A DNA stretch of 33,176 nucleotides. Source: Clostridia bacterium (GTDB lineage: Bacteria > Bacillota > Clostridia > Oscillospirales > CAG-272). Positions 23,861-31,099 of this stretch are shown here, piece after piece. The DNA is taken from contig JAFQOX010000105.1 of NCBI GenBank assembly GCA_017412045.1, forward strand, positions 107,120-140,295. Direction: 5' to 3'. How positions within the stretch are numbered: the first letter of the stretch is position 1; every line of letters begins with the position of its first letter. A program made the position numbers and the translations under genes. Below the pieces are notes generated by a model that had not been told where the DNA came from, searched no databases, and saw only the letters and a list, made by a program, of their open reading frames with translations.

Positions 23861-23952
23861 GACGGAAAAGCTTTTTCTTCAGAACAACGGAATTAACTTT
23901 TCATGAGATAAACGGAGGCGATGTCGTTAACTTAAAAAATATAATATATCAT

Positions 23953-25017
23953 CTATATAGACAAATTGTGACGGTATCCGCCCTCGCGGTTTTTCAGCTT
24001 TTCTGCCCAGCCCTTGTTGAAGGCAAGAAGCTTGATGCCGCGGTCTACCGTATGGCGGAAGATCGTTTCCATATCGTTGAGATGCGGCTGGGACATATTG
24101 ATGCCATACACGCCCGGAATTTTGCACAGAGTTTCGATATAATGGTCGCCCCTGCCGCAGAAATGAACGCATCCCCCGCCGAAGCGCGCCATCAGACGGC
24201 TGTCGTACGGCGCGGAAAACTCACGGTAAAACGCCGGTGAAAGGTTCACCGCGCTGTCACATCGGAGCAGAATCGTTCCCCTGTGCCAGAGATACGCCCA
24301 ATCCGTCCAATGCGGATTCATTTCCGTATTTTTCGGAACGATCTCATACCACTTGTCCAGAAAGGCGGCGTACGTTTCCGTAATCAAGGAGAGCGCCTCG
24401 TGCACGAAATCGGGATCGTCGTACATTTCGTAGAACATATCACCGCCCCAGAGCAGCTCGCAGATATCCAAAGGTCCCTGCACGTCGGGATGATAAATTC
24501 TGACGTATTCTTCGATCTTGGGATATGCGCGAAAGGTCTCGCGGCAAAGCTCGCCAAAATCAAAAACGTCTTTACCAAAGCCCGTACGAAGGTCGGGGAT
24601 TCCCGCCGCGGTCAGCGCGCGCATCTTCTCTGTGCCGCCGATCGCTCTCGTCGTCGGGTTTGTATGATATTTTCTGTCCATGACGATGATCTCCGCACCG
24701 AAAACCGAGCTCAGAATGCCCGTTCCGTAATTTGCGCGGATGGCGAGATTGCGATGTCTGTGATTGAGCGCGTCGGAAATCTTCAGAAGCTCGAATCGGA
24801 GCATCAGATCGAGATCGCCGAACGTGTCGTTGACGTGGACGGGCGCAAAATCCGCAGAAGGCGGAGAAATTTTCTTCCGTTCGGGATTGAAAACCTCACC
24901 GTCGAAGCGATCCCATAGAAAATCCCGCCATTGACCGATGAAATCCTCCTCCGTTTGGGGATCGATCCGCCTTTCAATATCTTCCAAAAGCGCTATCGTT
25001 TCTCTGCTCAGCTTCAT
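23953..25017 (-). CDS. Uroporphyrinogen decarboxylase / methyltransferase-fold protein
   Basis: 354 aa. TIM-barrel protein of the URO-D superfamily, which covers HemE and many corrinoid- or coenzyme-M-type methyltransferases. The C-terminal GGCVHFCGRGDHY segment gives a Cys-x-His-x-Cys arrangement like the zinc site of the methyltransferases rather than HemE, and IPGVYGINMSQPHLNDMETI and KLLAFNKGW complete the barrel. Members of this branch often lie in clostridial sugar-utilisation regions with unknown reactions. GAGGT precedes ATG 25017, and a near-consensus promoter lies 34 bp upstream. No heme-synthesis genes are nearby, so a HemE role is unlikely. Confidence 0.82.
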   Translation of the reverse strand: MKLSRETIALLEDIERRIDPQTEEDFIGQWRDFLWDRFDGEVFNPERKKISPPSADFAPVHVNDTFGDLDLMLRFELLKISDALNHRHRNLAIRANYGTGILSSVFGAEIIVMDRKYHTNPTTRAIGGTEKMRALTAAGIPDLRTGFGKDVFDFGELCRETFRAYPKIEEYVRIYHPDVQGPLDICELLWGGDMFYEMYDDPDFVHEALSLITETYAAFLDKWYEIVPKNTEMNPHWTDWAYLWHRGTILLRCDSAVNLSPAFYREFSAPYDSRLMARFGGGCVHFCGRGDHYIETLCKIPGVYGINMSQPHLNDMETIFRHTVDRGIKLLAFNKGWAEKLKNREGGYRHNLSI

Positions 25018-25050
25018 ACCGTACCTCGCTTCCGTTTCGTTTTTTCTTTG

Positions 25051-25079
25051 ATTATACCAAAAAGATCGAGCGCCGTCAA
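25051..25079 (-). promoter_or_regulatory. Sigma-A promoter of the URO-D-like gene
   Basis: Minus strand TTGACG (25079-25074), 17-bp spacer, TATAAT (25056-25051). Near-perfect match. Confidence 0.82.
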
Positions 25080-25158
25080 GTCAGATGCTTGCCAACAGCA
25101 TTTGCTTTTTGAAGAGATTGATCGCGTAAATCTCCGCTTTACCGCTTCCTCACGGTCC

Positions 25159-25199
25159 AAAAGAGCAGGGAAAGACTCATGTCCTTCCCTGCTCTTTTT
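25159..25199 (-). terminator. Long hairpin terminator after the beta-galactosidase-like gene
   Basis: A 14-bp perfect stem, AAAAGAGCAGGGAA (25159-25172) and TTCCCTGCTCTTTT (25185-25198), is extended by GAC/GTC around a TCAT loop after one mismatch. It lies about 100 bp beyond the GH2 stop on the minus strand. The plus strand shows the longer T-run, so it could act in both directions. It directly abuts repeat copy C. Confidence 0.75.
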
Positions 25200-25200
25200 C

Positions 25201-25303
25201 ACACCATAGGAATTTGTCCCGATTTGACCTCGCCGTTTATATTGTTTGGATACAGTCCCAAATGCGATGGGGGAGCAACCTCCTGCCGGCGTTGCCCGCT
25301 TTT
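25201..25303 (-). repeat. Dispersed intergenic repeat, copy C
   Basis: Read on the minus strand it begins at the GH2 stop codon with AAGCGGGCAACG and continues through GGCAGGAGGTTGCTCC, CTGTAT, AAACGGCGAGG and ATTCCTATGGTGTGA, in the same order as copy B at 30874. Its 5' arm can fold (GCGGGCAAC with GTTGCTCC). It forms the 3' untranslated region of the GH2 gene, and a long hairpin of different sequence follows. Confidence 0.7.
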
Positions 25304-28052
25304 ATTTGGTTTCTTTCATTTCCACACGTCCGGAAATACCCGCCGCAGGGAACCGTTCGTTGACGACGTGGAGAAGAATGCGGATGTCGAGCGTTTCGCC
25401 CGCCTTCACCGCGAAGGGCTTGGAAACGTACGCACCGCGAACGGGCTCTTCGATCTTGTCAACGAGCACGCCATTCACGTAGATCTCGCCGTCGGCAAAG
25501 CGCGCGCGCATGAAGTCCAGGCGGTATTCGCCGTCCTTGATCGCCTTCGGACGGGTGCGGTAGATGCGCCAGCCGTGGCGGAAGTCGCTCTGGAAAACGT
25601 CCTTGACGAATTGAATGGGCGTAAAGGAGTTCATATCGTTATCCGCGATCTCGGCGGTCGCGTCGGGCTTTTCCTGCGTGACGTCGGACATGGTGAAGCC
25701 CTCGAGAATGTAGTTGGTGATATTCTTCGGACAGATCGGCGCGGGAACGTCCCTGACCTCAAAGGTAAGGGCGGCTTCCTCCAGACCGTCGCTCACGGCG
25801 CGGAGCTTCAGCGATTTCGCGCCGAGATCTGCCGTCACAAGTGCCTGGCACAGACCGCAGAACGCGCGGCGATAGGGTACGCGGTCGGGCTCGTGGCTGT
25901 TGGGATCGCCGTTGCCAACGCCGCGGATATAACCCTCGCTCTCAAGCTCGAAGCGAATCAGATTGTCGGCGTAAGGTACGACGATGCCCTTTTTGTCTAC
26001 TACGGCGACGTTAACGATCGCGGTATCCGCGCCGTCGTTCATAACCGAGGCGGATACGGGCGTGAGGCGGATCGCGTAGGGCTTGCCCGCCGTGCGCTGT
26101 TCGTCCTTGGCGACGCATTTACCTCTGCGGTAAGCCTTCGCGCTGATTCTGCCGGGGGCGTATCCGACCTGCCATTCGGCGGTTTCGCAAACGTCGGATG
26201 GCTTTCTGCCGAGCGATTTTCCGTTCAGGAAAAGCTCGACTTCTTCGCAATTGCTGACCGCCATCACGCGGACGGTATCTCCCTTTTTATGCGTCCAGTG
26301 CGGGAGAATATGTACCATCGGCTGATCCGTGAAGCAGGCTTGATTGAAATAGAAGGAATCCTTCGCAAAGCCGCAGGTATCCATGATACCGAACTGCGAG
26401 GAAACGGACGGCCACGTAAACGGCGTGGGCTCGCCGCGATAATCGAAGCCCGTCCAGATAAAGATACCCGCGAAATAATCGCGTTTTCTGACGAAATCCC
26501 ACGTTTCTCTGACGGTCTGTCCCCATTTGACCTTTTCCTCGTCGTAGTTGGAAAGCACCTGCGCGCCCTCCTTATCCGTCAGATAACAGCCTCTCGTCGT
26601 GACCGCGCTGTTATTTTCCGAGCCGATGACGGGGTGGTCGGGATGGAGCGCGTGAAGCTTGTCGATGACGCCGAGGCTGTAGTTGATGCCCGTCGCATCC
26701 ATTTCCAGACCCGCGCCTTCCATGGAGGAGCCGTTCATCGCGCCGATCAGCAGACGGGAATCGTCAAGCTGCAGGACGCGGCTCTTCATACGGCGGAAGA
26801 TCTTCGCGCCCTCCTCTGTATTTTGCAGGGGCTCTTCGTTGAAGAGCGACCAGAAGAGGATCGAGGGATGGTTGCGGTCGCGCTTGACCATGACGTCCAG
26901 ATATTCCAGAACCTCTTTTCGGGACTCGAAGCGTCGGTTTTCGTCCATGACGATCAAACCGAGCTCGTCGCACGCATCGAGGATCTCCTTAGCGGGCAGA
27001 TTGTGCGCGCTTCGGTAGGCGTTCGTGCCCATCTCCTTGAGGCGCTTGATCCGGTAATACTGCACGGAATCCGGTACGCCGACACCCACGCCCGCGTGGT
27101 CCTGATGGTTGCAGGTACCCATGATCTTGATCGGTCTGCCGTTGAGGAAAAAGCCCTTTTCGGCATCGATGGAGAAGGTGCGGAAGCCGATCCGCGCCGT
27201 TTCACGATCCACGCATTCGCCGTTTTGAATGATCTCGACGGAAAGGGTGTAGAGCTTGGGATTGTCAACGTCCCAGCGGACGGGACGGGATACGCTGAGC
27301 TTTTGCAAGACCGCTCTCTGCGTGTCCGCGCCGACGGCGACGTTTTCCGCCGTATGCTCCGTGATCAGCGTTTCGCCGTCGAAAATGCAGGCTCTGACGG
27401 AAGCGGTGTCCGCCGTGTAATTGCTGTTTTCCAGCGTAGTTTCGACCTCGACGGTCCAGCTGTTCTTCGTGCCCTTTTTCAGAACGGGCTTGCCGAAGAT
27501 GCCGTTGTGCGCGACGTGAAGCTTGCTCTTGGCGTAGAGCTTGACGTGGCGGTAAATGCCCGCGCCCTCGTACCACCAACCCTCCGTTTCCAAGCCCTTG
27601 ATATAGACGGAAAGCACGTTCGGTCTGCCGTCGAAATACGCGCGGTCGGTAATATTGAAGAAGGTTTCCGTATACGCGCTGAAGGAACGCTCCATCAGCG
27701 AGCCGTTGAAATAAAATTCCGCGTTGACAGCCGTTCCCTCAAAGCAGATAAAAAGCTCTCTGTCCGAAAGCGATTCGTCGAGCAGGAAGGACTTTCTGTA
27801 CCACGCGTTGCAACGGTCGCGGTATCCGTGGGAAAGCAGGTTCTTCTCGTCAAAGCCGCTCTCCGCGTAATAGTCGTGCGGCAGATCCACACGGCGCCAA
27901 TCAAAGTCGTTCCAGATCTTGCCTGCGGGACCGACGACGGCGCCCGCCTTACAGCTGCTGTAGGAATCGGCGTGACTGTTCTTCGCCTCCAGGACGATGT
28001 CCCCTCTGTGGAAACGCCACTCATAATCCAGATTCATTACGATTCGTTCCAT
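25302..28052 (-). CDS. GH2 beta-galactosidase-like glycoside hydrolase
   Basis: 916 aa. GH2 layout: jelly-roll sugar-binding domain (about 1-180, with WRRVDLPHDYY and WYRKSF), an immunoglobulin-like domain (190-295), a TIM barrel (300-570) and extra C-terminal beta-domains (590-916). The acid/base Glu406 is in FWSLFNEEP, the nucleophile Glu479 in PVIGSENNSA, and CNHQDHAGVG marks the barrel entry. There is no signal peptide. AAGGAG sits nine bases before ATG 28052, with a promoter at 28090-28118. The exact sugar (beta-galactoside versus beta-glucuronide) cannot be set. The neighbouring GH2 beta-mannosidase-like and GH43 genes suggest plant or host glycan use. Confidence 0.92.
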   Translation of the reverse strand: MERIVMNLDYEWRFHRGDIVLEAKNSHADSYSSCKAGAVVGPAGKIWNDFDWRRVDLPHDYYAESGFDEKNLLSHGYRDRCNAWYRKSFLLDESLSDRELFICFEGTAVNAEFYFNGSLMERSFSAYTETFFNITDRAYFDGRPNVLSVYIKGLETEGWWYEGAGIYRHVKLYAKSKLHVAHNGIFGKPVLKKGTKNSWTVEVETTLENSNYTADTASVRACIFDGETLITEHTAENVAVGADTQRAVLQKLSVSRPVRWDVDNPKLYTLSVEIIQNGECVDRETARIGFRTFSIDAEKGFFLNGRPIKIMGTCNHQDHAGVGVGVPDSVQYYRIKRLKEMGTNAYRSAHNLPAKEILDACDELGLIVMDENRRFESRKEVLEYLDVMVKRDRNHPSILFWSLFNEEPLQNTEEGAKIFRRMKSRVLQLDDSRLLIGAMNGSSMEGAGLEMDATGINYSLGVIDKLHALHPDHPVIGSENNSAVTTRGCYLTDKEGAQVLSNYDEEKVKWGQTVRETWDFVRKRDYFAGIFIWTGFDYRGEPTPFTWPSVSSQFGIMDTCGFAKDSFYFNQACFTDQPMVHILPHWTHKKGDTVRVMAVSNCEEVELFLNGKSLGRKPSDVCETAEWQVGYAPGRISAKAYRRGKCVAKDEQRTAGKPYAIRLTPVSASVMNDGADTAIVNVAVVDKKGIVVPYADNLIRFELESEGYIRGVGNGDPNSHEPDRVPYRRAFCGLCQALVTADLGAKSLKLRAVSDGLEEAALTFEVRDVPAPICPKNITNYILEGFTMSDVTQEKPDATAEIADNDMNSFTPIQFVKDVFQSDFRHGWRIYRTRPKAIKDGEYRLDFMRARFADGEIYVNGVLVDKIEEPVRGAYVSKPFAVKAGETLDIRILLHVVNERFPAAGISGRVEMKETK

Positions 28053-28089
28053 AACGATTGACTCCTTTTGATATAAAATTTTTGATTCT

Positions 28090-28118
28090 ATTATAGCATG
28101 AAAAGGGACAAAAGTCTA
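28090..28118 (-). promoter_or_regulatory. Sigma-A promoter of the GH2 beta-galactosidase-like gene
   Basis: Minus strand TAGACT (28118-28113), 17-bp spacer, consensus TATAAT (28095-28090), 38 bp upstream of the ATG. Confidence 0.7.
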
Positions 28119-28240
28119 TAGGTTTCGATGGAAAATCGGAACGCGCATTCCATTTTTCATCCATGGACGACAGCGTTTACTTTTTGCGCGTTGGAACGGT
28201 AAATGATTGTTTACGGTTGTTTAAGCGAATGATACCACAA

Positions 28241-28286
28241 GGCTCGCCCTTTGGGAGAGCTCCGCTGTAAGGCGGTGAGAGGGCGG
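28241..28286. repeat. Palindromic MITE/REP-like element remnant
   Basis: Within the 276-bp gap between two GH2 genes: GGCTCGCCCTTTGGGAGAGC, then CCGC (28262-28265) / GCGG (28272-28275), then GTGAGAGGGCG. The outer arms CGCCCT (28245-28250) and AGGGCG (28280-28285) pair, giving nested stems. The plan (GGCTCxCCCTTTGGGxGAGCT, small hairpin, GAGxGGG) resembles an abundant palindromic repeat that I recall from gut Clostridia genomes. It may double as a terminator for the beta-mannosidase-like gene, whose stop is at 28329. Confidence 0.5.
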
Positions 28287-28328
28287 TAAACTTGCCGTAA
28301 CGTATCGTTTTCAGATAAGCCTTTGATA

Positions 28329-30647
28329 TCATACGCCGTCCGCTTCCCACATTCCGCTTTGCCGCATAAAGGCAAAATATTCATCGAAGGAATACGGCGC
28401 TTCCGCGCTGACGTAATAATTCTTGCCGCTGTGACGGGAAGAAGTCCATTCCATCACGTAAAAGTGCATACCGTCGGTCAGATGATCTGTATATGCAAGC
28501 GTTGCCGCGCCGTTTTTCGGCAGAAGTGCCGTTCCCTGTGCCGCGGTCACGCCCGTTTTCAGATCGGTCACGCGGTAAGAAAGCGCGACGTCCTCGCGGT
28601 ACTCATTGGCGCCGATCAGCTCCAGCCTGCCCTCACAGGGCTCGCGAAGCATCAGACAGATCGGCTGCTGTGAGCGGCGGATGGTAAAATACGCCAGCTT
28701 TCTCGCATAGTAATAATCCACAACGGCATCGGAGAACTGCGGCCATCCGTCGAGCAGATTCCACCAGATGATGCCCGTGCGCTCCCATTTTCCGCTTCGG
28801 AAGCGTTCGACGAAGAACTTCATTGCCTCCGCTTGGGAAGCCTGACTCATTTTCGCAAAGCGATCGAGCGTCTGCGGCTCTTCCCCGAAAAGAACCTTGA
28901 TCTGCTTTGCCATCAGCGGCAGACGGAACGCGTACTGCGCGCCCTCGCCGAGCTCCATACAGGTCGCGTGGATCTGCCATTCGGGATTATTCTGCCACGG
29001 CCACATTCGTTCGGGAGAGAGAAATTTCGCCATCGAGGCGGGCGCGGGACAGCCGTGATAGCCCGTTTCGCTTGCAAATTTCGCAGTCGCCTGCGTATAG
29101 AAATCGCTCTTGAAATAATCTCTCGGTCCCCAGAGGTGCTTTTCGGGCGTATTCCCGGGATCGCCGCTCTCATAGGCGCGGCTGTCGATATAGGGGGAGC
29201 TGGGCAGATACGCGCGCTCGGGATCGTGTCGGTAGAGAACGGAGGGAATGATTTTTCTCGTCAGAACGTTGCGGTTGGGATCCACGCCGCGCCTTCTCCA
29301 GAAAAGCGCCGCCTCGTCGCATTCGTTATCGCCCGCCCAAAGCGCGATGCAGGCGTGATGCCTGTATTTCTTGACCACGGCGGTCGCTTCCTTTTCCAGC
29401 ATATCGCAGATATAAAGGTCCATCGGGTAGGTCGCGCATCCCATTGCAAAATCCTGCCAGACGGCAATACCGTTTTCGTCGCAGTAATCGTAGACGGATT
29501 CGTCCTCGTAAACGTTTCCGCCCCAGAAACGAACCATATTACAGCCCGAATCGCCGAGCAACGCCAGCGCGCGGGGCAATCTCTCCCGATCACGGGAATG
29601 AAGCGCGTCCATCGGGACCCAATTCGTTCCTCTGACAAAGAGCGGCTCTCCGTTGAGATAGAAGCAAAATTCGCCGTTTTCGTCCGCAAGGCTCGTGCGC
29701 TTCAGGTCGAACAGACGCACGCCCGTGCGGAAGCGCACGCGGTCGATCACGTCCTCTCCGCGCAGGAGCGTGGCTGTAACGGAATAAAGATCGGGCGCGC
29801 CGAGATCCTTCGTCCACCAGAGACGGGGCGCTTCGATCTCAAAATGCTCCGTTCCCGAAGCGTTCCAGAGACGGAACGACCTTTCGAAACGACTGTCCCC
29901 GCATACGCCCTCCAGCTTCAGCGTATATTCGTAGGCGAAATCGCCCTTCAGCTCGGTCTGATAATAAAGGCGCATGACGGCGTGCGTTTTCCGAAGTGCA
30001 GACGCGCGCAAATAGATCTCCGCGATCGCTTCCTCCCTGACCTTTTTCAGCTTCACGGAGCGCCAGATTCCGCCCGAGAGCATACGGGGCATGATGTCCC
30101 AGCCGAAGGTGTGCGCCGCCTTCCGTACGGCAAGGCTTTCCGCGTTATAGCGCAAATGCACGAAGCTACCCGCGCCGATCGGATGCTTGCGCGATTCTGT
30201 AAAAACGGGTTTGATATGCACGACGAGCTCGTTCGTTCCGCGGATCAGACCGTCCGCGGAAAATTCGTGGGCGATCAGCATATTATCCGCGCTTCCGATC
30301 CGCGCGCCGTTGAGATAAATATCCGCGAAGGTATCCAGCCCCTCAAAGATCAGTGTTTGCTTTTCGTCCGTCGCCTCAAAGGTACGGGCGTACCAGAGGT
30401 GCAGATTTTCACGCTTCTGCGCGAGCAAGGGATTTTCTCCGTAGAAAACGTCTCCGATCACACCCGCGCGCATAAGATCAATTTCAAAATTTCCGGGAAC
30501 CTTCGCCGGTACGCGGGCAAACGCGCTTTTTTCCAGCGCGCCGAGGGTTGCGTATACGATTCCCCTCGGAAGCTTTCCGTTTTCTTCATAGAAAAGCTTC
30601 CAATCGCCGTCGAGCGATACGTATTTTTCAAAGTCTGAATGAATCAT
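28329..30647 (-). CDS. GH2 beta-mannosidase-like glycoside hydrolase
   Basis: 772 aa from ATG 30647, chosen because AAGGA lies just upstream and GH2 homology begins at FEKYVSLDGDWKLFYEENG; an in-frame upstream extension to 30731 runs through the promoter and is rejected. Domains: sugar-binding jelly roll (1-200), Ig-like (205-315) and TIM barrel (320-620) with NMVRFWGGNVYED and GIAVWQDFAMGCATYP, both hallmarks of beta-mannosidases. Acid/base Glu442 is in LWAGDNECDE and nucleophile Glu527 in KFASETGYHG. No signal peptide, so it likely acts on imported mannosides, including N-glycan or mannan fragments. It has its own promoter at 30749-30777. Confidence 0.92.
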   Translation of the reverse strand: MIHSDFEKYVSLDGDWKLFYEENGKLPRGIVYATLGALEKSAFARVPAKVPGNFEIDLMRAGVIGDVFYGENPLLAQKRENLHLWYARTFEATDEKQTLIFEGLDTFADIYLNGARIGSADNMLIAHEFSADGLIRGTNELVVHIKPVFTESRKHPIGAGSFVHLRYNAESLAVRKAAHTFGWDIMPRMLSGGIWRSVKLKKVREEAIAEIYLRASALRKTHAVMRLYYQTELKGDFAYEYTLKLEGVCGDSRFERSFRLWNASGTEHFEIEAPRLWWTKDLGAPDLYSVTATLLRGEDVIDRVRFRTGVRLFDLKRTSLADENGEFCFYLNGEPLFVRGTNWVPMDALHSRDRERLPRALALLGDSGCNMVRFWGGNVYEDESVYDYCDENGIAVWQDFAMGCATYPMDLYICDMLEKEATAVVKKYRHHACIALWAGDNECDEAALFWRRRGVDPNRNVLTRKIIPSVLYRHDPERAYLPSSPYIDSRAYESGDPGNTPEKHLWGPRDYFKSDFYTQATAKFASETGYHGCPAPASMAKFLSPERMWPWQNNPEWQIHATCMELGEGAQYAFRLPLMAKQIKVLFGEEPQTLDRFAKMSQASQAEAMKFFVERFRSGKWERTGIIWWNLLDGWPQFSDAVVDYYYARKLAYFTIRRSQQPICLMLREPCEGRLELIGANEYREDVALSYRVTDLKTGVTAAQGTALLPKNGAATLAYTDHLTDGMHFYVMEWTSSRHSGKNYYVSAEAPYSFDEYFAFMRQSGMWEADGV

Positions 30648-30748
30648 GATGATTTTCCTTTCCGTCAAGCCGCAAAAAACGATGATTGTTTGAAAAAATT
30701 CGTTGTATCTCGTGGGATAAAGTCGATCCATTCCCGATCGTTGTTTTC

Positions 30749-30777
30749 ATTGTAACATATCGGAAAAGCATTGTCAA
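30749..30777 (-). promoter_or_regulatory. Sigma-A promoter of the beta-mannosidase-like gene
   Basis: Minus strand TTGACA (30777-30772), 17-bp spacer, TACAAT (30754-30749). The -10 with its upstream context (ATGTTACAAT) is identical to the TIR-LRR promoter. Confidence 0.85.
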
Positions 30778-30873
30778 ACAAAAATGCAGAACGAGGGGTG
30801 ACCGCATTTATTTTCTGATGAGATAAACGGAAATATTTATCTTTGCATTTCGATGATCAAGCAAGTTCATTAA

Positions 30874-30984
30874 AAAAGCGGGCAACGTCCGCAGGAAGTT
30901 GCTCGCCTACCGCAGTTCAGCCTGTATTGAAACAATGCGAAACGGCGAGGACCATTTTGCGCAATTTCCTATGGTATAAAAAAA
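30874..30984 (+). repeat. Dispersed intergenic repeat, copy B
   Basis: About 110 bp with AAAAGCGGGCAACGTCCGC, GGAAGTTGCTCGCC, CTGTATTGAAACAATG, AAACGGCGAGGACC and TTTCCTATGGTATAAAA, collinear with copies A and C. It carries a fragmentary open frame (30843-31034) that shares a KRAT-x-AG-x-CSP peptide pattern with the same frame of copy C, but the reading is short and poorly conserved. Its minus-strand form ends in a GC hairpin plus TTTTTT. It makes up most of the 452-bp gene-free stretch 30648-31099, together with the promoter and terminator listed separately. Confidence 0.7.
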
Positions 30985-31016
30985 TTGCGGCATCTGCTTT
31001 CATTCAGATGCCGCAA
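30978..31016 (-). terminator. Rho-independent terminator of the Sel1/LRR gene
   Basis: Perfect 12-bp stem TTGCGGCATCTG / CAGATGCCGCAA (30985-30996 and 31005-31016) with an 8-base loop, followed on the minus strand by seven T (30984-30978). It lies about 85 bp beyond the LRR stop. Confidence 0.9.
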
Positions 31017-31099
31017 GGGACGTTTTTCGTTTAAATATCGTATTTGGCGAGAATCCGGATCGGCTTTGGATCACTGCTTCCTACCCGATTTTAAGATAA

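Noticed and set aside
25179..28061. 960-aa plus-strand open frame antisense to the GH2 beta-galactosidase-like gene
   Set aside because: It has no recognisable domain and lies wholly opposite a GH2 gene with intact catalytic motifs. It arises from the codon bias of the real gene.
28833..30638. 601-aa plus-strand open frame antisense to the beta-mannosidase-like gene
   Set aside because: Shadow of the real GH2 gene; low-complexity Arg/Ala-rich translation without motifs or start signals.
30843..31034. 63-aa open frame within repeat copy B
   Set aside because: The similarity to copy C follows the nucleotide repeat, the C-terminal part is simply the terminator hairpin, and no ribosome binding site precedes it. 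Kept as part of the repeat, not as a gene.
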